Shown here: positions 29,656 through 40,612 of the stretch, piece by piece | Numbering within the stretch: position 1 is the first letter of the stretch | Layout: each line of letters starts with the position of its first letter | NCBI GenBank assembly: GCA_905221605.1 | Contig: CAJNDS010001691.1 | Coordinates: forward strand, 283,995-331,494 | Source: Symbiodinium natans | Taxonomy: Eukaryota > Sar > Dinophyceae > Suessiales > Symbiodiniaceae | DNA length: 47,500 bases | Direction: 5' to 3' | Notes under the pieces: model-generated | Seen by the model: the letters and a program-made list of their open reading frames with translations, nothing else | Told to the model about the DNA's origin: nothing | Database searches by the model: none | Position numbers and translations under genes: made by a program

Positions 29656-31628
29656 CAAACTCATTCCGCACTTGCGATCTGGACGGATGCTCAAGCCCCA
29701 CACACCATCATTCTTCCCACGTAAGCCCTGAACCACAAACATGTTTGGGTTCTGAGGCTCTACACTGTCTACACTGTCGAATATAGGGGCCTTAAGACGT
29801 CGATTTTTTTTTTGGGGGGGGGGGTATTGAAGTACATTTTTAGAGGGACCATGAGGGAGTAATATTAGTAATTCTTCCGACCCTATAATTAGTACACATC
29901 CCTAATTACACCCTTCAAACCCGAGGGCAAAGAGCCACTGCAGGCTGTTGCCAGGCCTCATCAGGTGCAGTAGCCTAGCGCAGAGGCGGCCCAACCCCTC
30001 AACGCTCGAACAAACAACCACGGAACAAGGGTTTGGGGGCAAAAAGTCCGGTACGCTTGAGGCTTTAGGGCTTAAAACCCTAAACCCTAAACCCTAAACC
30101 CTAATGGCTTCAGGGTCTCTACCAAACTTCAGAAAAAAGTGTGCCGTGCACATTGGGGCCCTTCAGAGCAGTAAGGGCAAGGAAGTCCAGGCTCACGTGG
30201 GCTGTTGTCCCCCGCGTGACGAAGAATGGCAGATCGCGAAGAACTGTCGGGTCCCATAAGGTCTGCGATTGGGTTTATTAGGGTTTAGGGTTTAGGGTTT
30301 AGGCCAGAAGAGCAAAGTGCTGCATCGCTCCATGTGTCTAGTCGCGCTCTCGGCCAAGGCGCATTCCGTGGTTCAAATCGCGCTGGCCATGATCCCGTGC
30401 ACGTACTGGCACTTGCATCGCTCGGTGCCACCCAAACAGAAGGGGATGTGCTTTTCAGCGTCCCGGGTCCCGGGTGTCTTCTACAGGTCCACTTTCGGGT
30501 CCCCCAGTCCCATTCGCACGCTCTTCGTGAAGGCTCTTTTGGATCATGTCGAGTGACAATTGCGATGTGACACTGTTGGGGTCTATATTTTAGTTCGCAT
30601 ACAGGGGCTTGGAGCTTGGAGTTTAGGGGGTCAGGGTTCAGGTTTTTCGGGGTCTGGGTGGAGGGCTCTTCCCAGATTGCCCAGTGACCTCGGCAGTCTG
30701 TCGGAGGCGTCGCACACCTGACGTGGCCCAGGAGTTTGAGGGCTAAGTATGCAGGCCGGGTTCGGGCTATTTGGATACTCACATGATATAACTGTGTATG
30801 GTTCAGGGATCCATCCAAATGCCGCCTGAATGATCTGTTGACAAAGGCGAGGAAGGAAAGGTACTAACTTTCTAGGATGAACCTTAAAACCCTCTGAAAA
30901 ATATTTCAGAATATGAGCCTCTGAAACCCAATAAGGGGAAAAATGAAATGTCCCAAGGGCCTACCTAGAGTTTTCTGGGACAATCAATTGAAGCCTCTTG
31001 AATCGCCTCGAGGCCTCGACCTTCAAGACATCTTAATGCCGGGTTTAGGGTTTCGGCTTTAGGCTTTAGGGCCAAACTCCGTATGCGCTTGCATATTACA
31101 AGGCTTTCAAGCTTCGGAACTGAATCACAACTAACAAAAGCCATTGACCTAACAGTTAAAAAGCTGCGGTCATGGGTTGCAGATCGCATCTTGCGATCGT
31201 ACGCTCCTGCGCAAAGGTGCCAAGGGAGGACACGCCAAAGCCCATACCTCCAAAGTAACTCAGCTTATACAGTTTTGGCGCGGAACAAGAATTCTTCAGC
31301 AAGTCTGCGTGCAACTTCTCCCAATCACTCTAACAAACCCTCCTAAGGCCCCCAAACACTCACTTCTTGCCCGCTCACGCGGAGCTGCCTGGATGTTCTG
31401 GGACACGGCTGGGCAAGCGGCAGCGGGCTCCTGAGCTTCATCGTAGTGCTCGCAGCAGTCAGGGTCTCGGGTTCAGGGTTTAGGGTAGAAAGGTCTAGTC
31501 AGAGTCTGGTTTGTTATCCTGCATGTCCTTCCCAAACCTACGAGGCTGGGGGTTCAGGGTATTCTGGATGACATAAGTCATAAGGCTCTATAGGGTTCAA
31601 GCTACACCCCAACTGTAGGACTTCAGGA
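29656..31628. other. Mostly unique sequence, few repeats
   Basis: One of the less repetitive stretches. Short telomeric pieces at 30075-30103 and 30277-30302, a T10G10 run at 29806-29823. Frames at 30285-30818 (minus) and 30317-30570 (plus) overlap on opposite strands and neither shows a family signature. 30165-30257 on the plus strand reads KGKEVQAHVGCCPPRDEEWQ, protein-like but isolated. No gene called. Confidence 0.4.
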
Positions 31629-31735
31629 TTGGGATGTTCCCCCTTATACTAACGGCCCTTAAGGGGGATTATAGCACCCCCTAATAAAAATCCCTACTAA
31701 GGAGCTGGTAGTATAATTAAGGCGGAACATCCCGA
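31629..31735. mobile_element. FB-A fold-back element, copy 4
   Basis: TTGGGATGTTCCCCCTTATA and GGCGGAACATCCCGA ends. GATT directly before GGGATG and GACT directly after CATCCC differ by one base and could be a worn 4-bp duplication. Confidence 0.85.
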
Positions 31736-31749
31736 CTTTAGGACTTCCC

Positions 31750-32042
31750 AAACCCTGAACCCCAAACCCTAAACCCTAAACCCCTGAAGTCCTGATTGGC
31801 CACAACTGCTAAGTTGCCCGGCCGCAGCGCCTGGACGCGAGGGGGTGGCCCGGTAGCGGGGATGAGGGTTTAGGGTTTTGGGGTTTGGGTTCAGGGGTTT
31901 AGGGGTTTAGGGTTTAGGGCTTAGGGCTTAGGGGCTTAGGGTTTAGGATTTATGGTCTTCGAGCCTTTCTAGCGGCTCCTTGAAAGCTTCCCTAAACCCT
32001 AAACCCTAAACCCTAAACCCCAAACCCTAAACCCTAAACCCC
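31750..32042. repeat. Three short telomeric arrays, both orientations
   Basis: CCCTAAA at 31750-31785, degenerate TTTAGGG at 31863-31955, CCCTAAA at 31990-32042. Confidence 0.85.
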
Positions 32043-32158
32043 AGAAGTGCAGGTGCCCGAGCTGATGCTTCGGGGGGCCCCCAAGTTCCCAAGTTGAAGG
32101 AACGAGCCGTGGGAACCGGGAACAGTTCATCTTCTGCAGCTTCTTCTACTACCTACTT

Positions 32159-32245
32159 GCTGAGTACCCTGGCCCAAAAAAGGTTAACCTTTCAATTCTT
32201 GTAGGATTATATATACCCCAAAAGGTTAAAGGTTACCTACTCAGC
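32159..32245. mobile_element. FB-E fold-back element, copy 2
   Basis: GCTGAGTACC on the left pairs with GGTTACCTACTCAGC on the right, with AAAAGGTTAACCTTT and AAAAGGTTAAAGGTTACC inside. It is the first of three different fold-back elements lying end to end. Confidence 0.7.
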
Positions 32246-32259
32246 CACTAAGACTATTT

Positions 32260-32334
32260 GGGGGGTTTCGGAAATTAGGGGTACCCAAGTGGGATCCGTT
32301 TTATATTAAGGGTCCCCTATTTTCGAGAGCCCCC
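32260..32334. mobile_element. FB-C fold-back element, copy 6 (short)
   Basis: GGGGGGTTTCGGAAATTAGG and CCCCTATTTTCGAGAGCCCCC ends; the interior is reduced to about 30 bp. ATTT before and ATGT after may be a worn duplication. Confidence 0.7.
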
Positions 32335-32335
32335 A

Positions 32336-32466
32336 TGTGCTTAAGAGCCCCCAAAAAACAAATGACAATCATCCCTAAATTGCCCTTATACGGAAGATGT
32401 TGTTGTTGTTGTTGTTTTTTTTTTCTTTTTTTTTGGGGGGGGGGGGGGTACATAAGCAAATAGTAG
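32336..32466. mobile_element. FB-B fold-back element, copy 2
   Basis: GTGCTTAAGAGCCCCC on the left and CATAAGCAAATAGTAG on the right, with CAATCATCCCTAAATTGCCC inside. The central arm has expanded to (GTT)n, T9CT9 and about 15 G. Confidence 0.75.
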
Positions 32467-32786
32467 TCTTGCGAGTCACACAGGGTTCTGCAAGGGGGGA
32501 ATTTCCTGGGCAACATTCGGAGAGGTAGCGGTCAGAGCCAGGGCATTCAGCGCTGAATTGCATTCGTGTTGGGAGATGGTGTGCAGATTCTTTCTGTTCT
32601 TACCAGTAGGGTAGACACTGTCAGGCACGCCTAGGGTGTAGGATGTAGAGTGTAGAGAAGCATGTCTAAGCCGAGGCATTGCCAGCACGACCGTTTCGCG
32701 ATTGCCTTCCCACTCCGAAAAAATAATGTGCAGCAAGGGTGGTATCCTGAGTGCTACCGTGAATGCGGGTTCTCTAGGGTCTGTAC

Positions 32787-32888
32787 CTTGGGATCTTCCC
32801 CCTTATACTAACCGCCCTTAATAAGGATGAGAATAGGGGGTACTACAATCCCTACTATGGACTGTTAGTATGAGGGGAACATCCCAAT
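32787..32888. mobile_element. FB-A fold-back element, copy 5
   Basis: CTTGGGATCTTCCCCCTTAT on the left, GAGGGGAACATCCCAA on the right. 32467-32786 before it shows no gene. Confidence 0.85.
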
Positions 32889-32997
32889 CTCCACCCCTTA
32901 AAAGGCTCTTTCGGAGGCAACTTATTCGCCTTCTCCTCGCCACCGTCCAATCGAACATGCCAGCGGTCGCCGTGCTTCGCCAGGCCTGGGATGCTTC

Positions 32998-33119
32998 GGT
33001 TTAGGGTTTAGGGTTTAGGGTTTAGGGTTTAGGGTTTAGGGTTTAGGGTTTAGGGTTTAGGGTTTAGGGTTTAGGGTTTAGGGTTTAGGGTTTAGGGTTT
33101 AGGGTTTAGGGTTTAGGGT
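32998..33119 (+). repeat. Telomeric array (TTTAGGG)n
   Basis: About 17 perfect units standing between two FB-A copies. Confidence 0.97.
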
Positions 33120-33135
33120 CCAGGAAGGCTCCGGG

Positions 33136-33238
33136 TTGGGATGTTCCCCCTTATATTAACAGCTCCTTAATAGGGATTCGAGGATTCCCCCATTATGATC
33201 CCCACTAAGGAGCTGTTGGTATAATGGGGAACATCCCC
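33136..33238. mobile_element. FB-A fold-back element, copy 6
   Basis: TTGGGATGTTCCCCCTTATA and TATAATGGGGAACATCCCC ends with AACAGCTCCTTAATAGGGAT and ACTAAGGAGCTGTT as inner arms, one of the least worn copies. Confidence 0.88.
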
Positions 33239-34955
33239 GAAGCTGGTGCTGCCTCGCTTTGGAACACCTTCGTGGAAGCATCCGCGAAAAGAGTCTTAAA
33301 AGAATAGACGAAAACAGCCAACACCGCTTCAAAAACAACAAAACGTCCCCCAAAAAAATACCCGGCACAAACCGACACCCCCAAACACTCATCCAGAATT
33401 CGATCCTGTGAGAAAACCTGCGATCACATAGACACATGAGTGCTACCATAGACAAAGCCCGACCACAAAATCCATGCCCCACCCTGGCACCTGCAACCCG
33501 CCCCACCCTGTCCAAGTCCCAAACGTAGCTTACACCTAGGACTACACTGCTTCCACCCCCGCCCCGAGGGGCAGAAGCGGATCCGAGCATGCCAGGACAT
33601 GCTCGCAGCAAGTTTAGCACATCACCACAGCTCTCTATGCGGGAGGGCAGCAGGTCGTGACATGATTGCACCAAGCTCCTTTGAACCTACGTCTGTGCCA
33701 GACATGGCGCTTGCGAGTGCCCTTCACAAAGGGGGCATTCCATACATGAGTCCACATCCTTGCTCTTCATGGTTCCAAAGTCCCACTAACCCCAAGCCAG
33801 AACTCCCTCATCCGCAACTAGATGAATAAATCTGCCCTGAACTCCTCAGCAGCCGAGGAGCAGATTGCCTGCCAGGTCCATCGTTAAGGGGTGCTTGGCG
33901 CGGTGGATGGGTCTTACGATTTAAGGTTGAGGATTCGAAGATGAGTACCCCCTCGAAGGGGCCCTAAACCCCAAACCCTAAACCCTAAACCCCAAACCCC
34001 AAACCCTAAACCCTAAACCGCATGCGACTCATGGCTGTCGGGCTTGGGATTGCGAGTGCATTGAAGGCTCAAGGTCCCCCCCTGACGTCTGACTGGCCGA
34101 TAATCTCCGGCCTCAGAGCCATTGAGGGCCTCTGACTTCAATCCAAAGAGCCGCACGAGCCTGCTGGTGTGAATTGCAAGATCTCGGAGAAGCGTTTATG
34201 TTAGGGGCTGAGGGTTGAAGATGGTTGAGGATTCAGGAGGGTTGAGGGTCTAAGGCGGAGGGTTTGGGAAGTCGGGTGTGCTAAACTTAGTTTCGCCAAG
34301 GGCGCTTGCGCCATGCAATCACCGGTATGTTGGGAGCTCGGACACTTGGGGGGGCTCGGCGGGATACCCCGCAGACCTTGAGGCTTTTTTTAAAGGCCAA
34401 CATGGACTGGCACACCGTGCGATAACCGGCAACATTCCCAAGAGCGACAAGGGTATCTTTCGGGCGTCGGGCTTCGGGAAGAGTCCGTCTTCCTGATGGT
34501 TGAGGACCTTGGTTTATCGCTCCTTTCATGCAGCTGCGCCACAGGCCCGCCCTCAGTGCAACCTGCGCGGTGTGCGTTTAACTTTGGCGTTTAGGCTAGA
34601 CTTTTTTGTAGAGAAGTCTTGATAAAACGAACTGTCGGATTTTCTTCTAAGATCATCTTGAAGGATCCAAATACTTGCAAAAGGCTTCTTGTAAGGGTAT
34701 GCCAGGTTGAATGGTGGGCTTCATACTGGAACAGTCAGTGACGCTTCATGAGCATCTCATGCAAGCGAAGGCTGTGATGGATTGTTTTTTTCGTTCACAG
34801 TCAAACATGGGTGACCAAATAATACATCAGCAGGAAAGTTTTGTCGCACTGGCGTGTCCTGCGTTGGCGGAGGATTCGGAGTACAAGCAAATACACTTTA
34901 TGGCCAGTCGAGGAGCTTCGACGCAGTTTTATGCATATATTACCTTTTTGTTCAG
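33239..34955. other. Mostly unique sequence; possible upstream part of a gene
   Basis: A minus-strand frame of 172 codons (33156-33674) overlaps an FB-A copy and has no known domain. CCCTAAA units at 33963-34020. From about 34600 the sequence becomes less GC-rich and a plus frame (34711-35100) reads HLMQAKAVMDCFFRSQSNMG, possibly exonic. Nothing firm. Confidence 0.35.
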
Positions 34956-35283
34956 ACGGAGGAATCTACAACGTCCATGCCCCACATGCAGATGTCGTCG
35001 TGGAGGAGTCTATGGGGGAAGGGGATTTCCCAAGTACATGTTAGCAGCACTGTCCGATGCGACGAACTTTCGTCCTGGCGCCCTAAACCCTAAACCCTAA
35101 ACCCTAAACCCCAAACCCTAAACCCATGCAAGCTGTGTATGAGCAAACCCAAACATAAACCATGGGCTTTGGAGGGCACTTTGCATTTGGGGGTGGTTTG
35201 GCTTAGACGGGAATTTGCAATCATTTGTGTGTGACGGATACGACCTGGGAATCTCCGTCAACACAAAAAATCGGCAAGAATAG
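34956..35283 (+). CDS. Possible two-exon fragment, unknown protein
   Basis: After a pyrimidine-rich acceptor CCTTTTTGTTCAG, 78 bp (34956-35033) read GGIYNVHAPHADVVVEESMG then EGDFP and end before GTACATG. After GGCTTAG a second segment (35207-35283) reads GNLQSFVCDGYDLGISVNTK and ends at TAG. Both boundaries are phase 1 and join to DFPNGNLQ. The intervening 173 bp contain CCCTAAA repeats (35080-35125), the same arrangement as in the serpin introns. The family is not recognised, the 5' part is not found, and the join is a prediction. Confidence 0.3.
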
Positions 35284-36771
35284 TTACGGGGAGGGCATCT
35301 GCATATCAAAAAGGAAGGCAATTCAGTACCAGCTGCGAGACTTCTGCACCTTGGGGGGGGGGGACTGGGTGGTCTTGAAACAGAACTTTAAGAGCCACTC
35401 CGGTGGGTGAATGATTTGTTGCTGTGGTGCAATGAGATGGCTGAGGAGGTTTGTCCGGGCATCTTCCGTCCGGAGCCTGCATGTTGTGTATGTTGCGTGA
35501 GCCCCATAGAGAAGCCGGGACACGCTTCTAACCTCCACCCCTCCAAACCCTAAACCCTAAACCCTAAACACCCAGTCCCCACCCCAAACCCTCGAAAAGC
35601 TTTCGAGGCCCCGCCTCGAGGTTCTCGGCTCTCATCAGCACCTCGCCGTGAGCCTCAACCGCCACCTCGGCTCGTCAACGGTCCAGAAACTGCGCTGCTT
35701 TTTAAACCCTAGACCCTAAACCCTAAACCCTTTATGCACTTTGTGCCTTTTGGGCTAAGGGTCGGCTCAAGAGGGCCGCAGCAGTTGTCAGGATGCACGG
35801 TTCAGGCTTTTCACGGTTGGAGGTGCATGAAGAGCTTCTAGAGGACTGCGGGTTTAGGGTTTAGGGTTTAAGGTTTAGGGTTGAGGGTTGAGGATTGAGG
35901 GTTTAGGGCTTAGGGTTTAGGGTTTAGGGTTTAGGGTTTAGGGTTTAGGGTTCTTCAGGCATACAGGGATACAGAGGACCAGGCTTTTTGATCTTTGGGG
36001 CCCGGATCTTGCAAGTCTCTACCACTTCCGGGGTTCACCCTAAACCCTAAACCCTAAACCCTAAAGCCTAAACCCTAAACCCTAAACCAATAGGTTCATT
36101 CTTCTCCCCTGCTTCTCCTGAAACCATGTGAAACCCCGCAACGCCCAAGGATCAATGGCCCTGAGCGTTCAGGGTCTTGCGGGAATGCTGACGGCTTAGG
36201 GCCTTCGGGTTTAGGGTTTAGGAGGCAACCCGGGAACTTGAAACCTTCCGGTGCTGGGGGGTCCAAGTGGCCAGCCAACGTAGCTTCTCGGCATTCCAAG
36301 TCCTTTTTCGGGCGCAGATAAACCCTTCAAGGGATTCTGGAAGGTACCGTATATCCCCCTATATGAACCCGCTGAGCCTTTGCAGCAAGTCTAATGAGTA
36401 AAAGACTTGACAAACTCATGGCTGCGTCTTCGCCCTCAAGATATGCTGAATATTAGGGGCCGCCTAAGAGTAGTAACCCCCGAAAGGGACCATAATTTAG
36501 AGAAGTGACCATATCTATCTGTAAGGCCTCGGTGCTTTGGGGCTTGGCGTCGGGGCTTTCGAGCTGCTCCGGTCTGTGAATCGCATACTGCCCGCAGTGT
36601 TCGGTCGAAATGGTGGAATGTCAGATTGGCTAGACCCAAGAGCAACCTAGGTCTAAAAAGGGTTAAGAGGGGCTGAGAATGCTCAACCCTCAAAAAAAAG
36701 GACTAAGGACCCACTGTGGGTCCTAGTTGGTGGTGCAAGGTTGGGGCAGCACTCGGAATAAGCTTATTTGC
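35284..36771. other. Intergenic with scattered telomeric arrays
   Basis: CCCTAAA at 35546-35570 and 35705-35730, TTTAGGG with TTGAGGG variants at 35850-35952, CCCTAAA at 36038-36088. No supported gene. Confidence 0.6.
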
Positions 36772-36869
36772 GTAACCACCCCCCAAAAAATAAAAGACAA
36801 TAATTCTCAGATTATCCCTTATAAGGCAGAACATTGATTTTTTTGGGGGGGGTCTTAAGCAATTAGTAG
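36772..36869. mobile_element. FB-B fold-back element, copy 3 (worn)
   Basis: CTTATTTGCGTAACCACCCC on the left, GGGGTCTTAAGCAATTAGTAG on the right. The centre GACAATAATTCTCAGATTAT then CCCTTATAAGGCAGAA aligns with copies 2, 4 and 5. Confidence 0.75.
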
Positions 36870-36952
36870 TGACCGCTTTGCCTGCAGATGCCCAGCTTGC
36901 CGTTGAGCTCCTTGGGGGACACAGGGGTCTGGCCACACAAACTAAACTCTTA

Positions 36953-37205
36953 TCCCTAAACCCTAAACCCTAAACCCTAAACCCTAAACCTTCAACCCTA
37001 AACCCTAAACATGACCACATTGCCCGAAATCAGAGCCGACCCTCGCGAAGCGCTGCGCATCTCAACGAGGAGGCCCGTCCGCCAGTTTCGGAAGACGCAA
37101 AACCCTAAACCCCAAACCCTAAACCCTAAACCCCAAACCCTAAACCCTAAACCCCAAACCCCGAACCCTAAACCTAAACCCCAAAGCCCTAAACCCTAAT
37201 CCCTA
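36953..37205 (-). repeat. CCCTAAA arrays flanking a 90-bp unique piece
   Basis: Arrays at 36953-37010 and 37100-37205, the latter rich in CCCCAAA variants. The frame reading NPKPQTLNPKP is the repeat. Confidence 0.9.
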
Positions 37206-37353
37206 GAATTCCTAGAGCCCCGAAATTCCTAGGAATCCCTCGAAATCCCTACGAGAATCCCCAGAACCCGCAAACCCAACAAGTCCTAAACTCTTACCCT
37301 CATCCAAACCCGCAAGCCCTCAGAGCCCAAACTCTGGAACCCTCAACTCCAAC

Positions 37354-37510
37354 CTACTATTTGCATAAGAACCCCCCCCCCAAAAAAAAAAAAGAATAAT
37401 ATAATAACGAAAAACAATAATCCCTATATTGCCCTGGTAAGGAACTACATTGCCCTTATAAGGAAGACTACTTTTTTAACATTTTGGGGGTCCCCTTCAG
37501 CAACTAGTAG
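37354..37510. mobile_element. FB-B fold-back element, copy 4, with 4-bp duplication
   Basis: CTACTATTTGCATAAGAACC on the left, AGCAACTAGTAG on the right, CAAC exactly outside both ends (37350-37353, 37511-37514). The central ATTGCCCT..TAAGGAA word is present twice in tandem, making this copy longer than its relatives. Confidence 0.85.
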
Positions 37511-37619
37511 CAACTCTCATGTCTCTGAAGCGAGAGTGCTTAGGCCCCCTGAGTGGGCCCTGCAGGCCCGGGAGGCCCTAGAAGCCCTCCCGACCCGAAC
37601 CTTCGAAAATTCGGAAACA

Positions 37620-37747
37620 GGGTTTAGGGTTTAGGGTTTAGGGTTTAGGGTTTAGGGTTTAGGGTTTAGGGTTTAGGGTTTAGGGTTTAGGGTTTAGGGT
37701 TTAGGGTTTAGGGTTTAGGGTTTAGGGTTTAGGGTTTAGGGTTTAGG
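37620..37747 (+). repeat. Telomeric array (TTTAGGG)n
   Basis: Eighteen perfect units. Confidence 0.97.
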
Positions 37748-38596
37748 TATTTGAGTATTTGAGAAGGTCCTGCGGTCCTGCGCCCCCCTCAGCTCACGCA
37801 AACGGACTGGCACGCCGGGACACAGCAAGGCCTGCCCAGGAGATGGTTTCTGGGGAGGAGGGGGGGGAGTCAGACTAAGCCTAAGACATTGCATGGGGTC
37901 CTAGGGGGTCTGCAGGTTTTTTTTGGGGGGGGTTGTTGGGAAAACGCACGCAGGGCTCGAAGTCGCGAAGTCGATCGAAGACAGGAGAAGCAACAAGCCG
38001 AAACAACAAGAAAAGGAGAATGGCCAGCAAGCTTTTGACGGCGGAAGCCAAAAGCTGAGAGGCTACAACACCCGAAGCCCAGCCGACAGCAAACCTACAA
38101 GCCAGGAAAAAGTTGCAATGTAGTCTCTGCGTCTTCGTGCTTCAATAGTGGGGGGGGGTGTGCAAATCAAGAAGTCCTTTTGTTGTACTTGTGTTGCGCC
38201 AACAACATGCTACTACAACTGTGCCTGGTTGTTATTTGGTATTCTGGGCTAAATAAAAGGTCTTTGAACTGCAATAACAGCGGCTTGTAAGCTTGAAACA
38301 CAACGATCTCATTTGCAAGATGGACAGAATAGACCTGAATACGATAATACTCCTTACTAGTCTAGTCGAATGAGTTAGGTTGTCTACATTTTTTGACTTG
38401 GGGCCCGGGACAAATATGATTGTGAAGAGTGTACTTCCATAAGTTCTGTTCATGCAGTAAAGGAGAAAACGTTATAGCTTAAACGCCATGGGCCATTTGT
38501 TTCATGTGGTTGCAACGCAAACAAACAACTAGCCCCCGAATTGCCAAAAAAAACAAAGCGCACTGGTCCTGATTATCCTCCTGAAGTTGAATTACT
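37748..38596. other. Intergenic, AT-richer to the right
   Basis: G and T runs near 37916-37933 (T8G8). From 38160 to 38590 the composition is clearly less GC-rich, without repeats or a recognisable gene. Confidence 0.5.
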
Positions 38597-38655
38597 AGGG
38601 TTTAGGGTTTAGGGTTTAGGGTTTCGGGTTCAGGGTTCAGGGTTCAGGGTTTAGG
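38597..38655 (+). repeat. Telomeric array with TTCAGGG units
   Basis: Four TTTAGGG, one TTTCGGG, three TTCAGGG units. Confidence 0.9.
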
Positions 38656-38696
38656 TGAGCCTTGGATGTTTGATGGCTTTAAACATGCTTTAAACC

Positions 38697-38942
38697 GTGC
38701 ACTTGAGACCCGGCTATGCATATTTGGCAATCTGTCTGTTGGTTTTCATAACGACTGGCATCACCAAACTAGGCCATATTTACATTGGCTTCATGAACAA
38801 TAGCTCGACTTCCCCAAGTTCGACTAATTTGGCAGATATAATTGGAGGTCAGCTAGGTTATTTACGTATACAGGAGTACGGTCGAGTTATTGCACATGCA
38901 AACTATGCATTTTCAGATTTACACAATTATGGTAGAACCTAA
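38697..38942 (+). CDS. Possible small membrane-protein fragment
   Basis: An 81-codon frame in AT-rich DNA, reading HLRPGYAYLAICLLVFITTG, one hydrophobic helix, then a polar tail ending FSDLHNYGRT and a stop. The start at 38697 is GTG, so no ATG is available at this position. Composition differs from the serpin and XKR genes. No family recognised. It could be an exon, an organellar fragment or chance. Confidence 0.2.
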   Translation: MHLRPGYAYLAICLLVFITTGITKLGHIYIGFMNNSSTSPSSTNLADIIGGQLGYLRIQEYGRVIAHANYAFSDLHNYGRT

Positions 38943-38962
38943 AACAAAACCCAATTTTCCAC

Positions 38963-39060
38963 ATTTGCAAGGGTCTATGTCTTTGAGACTTGAATGCCCA
39001 AAGAACTTTTGGACTTGGAGATTATCCATTCAAGTCTCCAAGACATAGGCCCTCGCAAAT
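38963..39060. repeat. Long hairpin, 34-bp arms
   Basis: Arms at 38963-38996 and 39027-39060 are inverse complements at 31 of 34 positions, with a 30-nt loop. Key words: GGGTCTATGTCTTTGAGACT in the left arm and AGTCTCCAAGACATAGGCCC in the right. No clear target duplication. Confidence 0.85.
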
Positions 39061-39134
39061 TTTGACATTTGGACTTTTGAGTTTAGAAATGTAATGTTTA
39101 AATTTCAGAAGTCCAAGCGTTGAGGGGAGGGGGG

Positions 39135-39406
39135 TCTCTCTCTCTGTCTCTCTGTCTCTCTGTCTCTCTGTCTCTCTGTCTCTCTGTCTCTCTGTCTCTC
39201 TGTCTCTCTGTCTCTCTGTCTCTCTGTCTCTCTGTCTCTCTGTCTCTCTGTCTCTCTGTCTCTCTGTCTCTCTGTCTCTCTGTCTCTCTGTCTCTCTCTC
39301 TCTGTCTCTCTGTCTCTCTGTCTCTCTGTCTCTCTGTCTCTCTGTCTCTCTGTCTCTCTGTCTCTCTGTCTCTCTGTCTCTCTGTCTCTCTGTCTCTCTG
39401 TCTCTC
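39135..39406 (+). repeat. (TCTCTGTC)n microsatellite, about 270 bp
   Basis: About 33 units of TCTCTGTC, with one TCTC slip near 39295. Frames across it on either strand (SLCLSVSL or TERQRDRE repeats) are not genes. Confidence 0.97.
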
Positions 39407-39545
39407 AGAGAGAAAGGAAGAGGGAGAGAGACAGAAACAGAGAGAGATAGAGAGATGGAGGGAAAGAGAGCGAGAAACAGAGCAAAAGAAAGAAAGAAAC
39501 AAAGAAAAGAAAAAAAGAGCCAGAGAGAGAGGGAGAGAGAGAGAG
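39407..39545 (+). repeat. Purine-rich GA tract
   Basis: GAGAGA and AAAGAAAG words, nearly all purine on the plus strand, directly after the pyrimidine-rich microsatellite. Confidence 0.85.
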
Positions 39546-40612
39546 CTCCGGCCCTCCCTTTAAAAGATTAATTAAGGGGCCTTCACAGCCAGGTTCGCAG
39601 GCTTCAGCCGCTTCTCGCCGTCCTTGCGGTCGAAGCCCCCTTTACACCTCCTCTTTTGACCTACCCAAACCCTCAAATGAAATAAAAGCCCAGGAAGCTG
39701 GGGCCCTCTTCGCCCCCGCCCTCCCCCAGCTTAGGGTAGTTTAGGGTTTGGGGTTTGGGGTTTAGGGTTTAGGGTTTCGGGTTTAGGGTTTAGGGTTCCA
39801 GGGTCTCATGGCTTAGGGTGCAATCCCGGCTCAAACGATCACTCAAAAGGCTCAACCCCTAAAACCCCTAAGGTTTGGAATCTGAGCTCCTGCAAACGTG
39901 CATGCCAGCGGCCAGCAGCTTCCTCGGGTCGAATTAGGGGAACTATCCCCACTAAATTTAACCGACGTCCCCACTGCCCCCTGAACCATGCGTGCCCCTC
40001 CCCCTCTTCAGTCAAAGAAACCTCACAAGGGGCCCTCAAGCAGCCTGCTAAACTCTACCCTGCAACCCGAGCAATAGATCCTTTACAAAAATGTCTAGTT
40101 AGTTGGCTACATATTCCCCGGACCGCTACCTTGAGGCTCCTTTTTGCGGTGAAGCGCGTGAGGCTTCGAGCTTCAGGAATTCACCAGGTCTGCTTAGTAA
40201 CCCAACGGACCCACAGGCATTGAACGCAGAAGTCATCCTGTCAGCTGAAGCAAGGCGTGCTGCGCGGATCGGGGCTCCTACAGTAAATGGGAGGTGAGTG
40301 AAATGATAGGGCCCTTTAAAGGCCCTAAACTGTAAGGAAGATACGGTTAAGACTTTTAATAGAAACCCGGGGGCCCTTGATGTAGATGAACCCCTAAACC
40401 CTAAACCTAAACCCTAAACCCTGAACACTGAACGCCACAATTCTTGAACAGCGCCCCCGAGACGAAGAGCGACGCTAAGGCAAGAGGCGTCCCAGCGGAC
40501 CAGGGTCGCCAGCTGCCCATTCCTGGGGTTTAGGGTTTAGGGCTTAGGGTTTAGGGTTTGGGGGCTGGGGTTTGGGGTTTAGGGTTTAGGGTTCCCATTC
40601 CTTAACCCTAAA
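39546..40612. other. Intergenic with three short telomeric arrays
   Basis: Degenerate TTTAGGG at 39735-39795, CCCTAAA at 40391-40428, TTTAGGG with TTTGGGG at 40527-40592. No supported gene. Confidence 0.55.

Noticed and set aside
30366-30390. GGTTCAAATC resembling a tRNA T-loop
   Set aside because: No matching acceptor stem, D-arm or anticodon arm could be placed around it.
33156-33674. 172-codon minus-strand frame
   Set aside because: It overlaps an FB-A element at its 3' end, has no recognisable domain, and its codon use looks random.
39098-39563. Long frames encoding TERQRDRE or SLCLSVSL repeats
   Set aside because: Both are readings of the (TCTCTGTC)n microsatellite, open on both strands.
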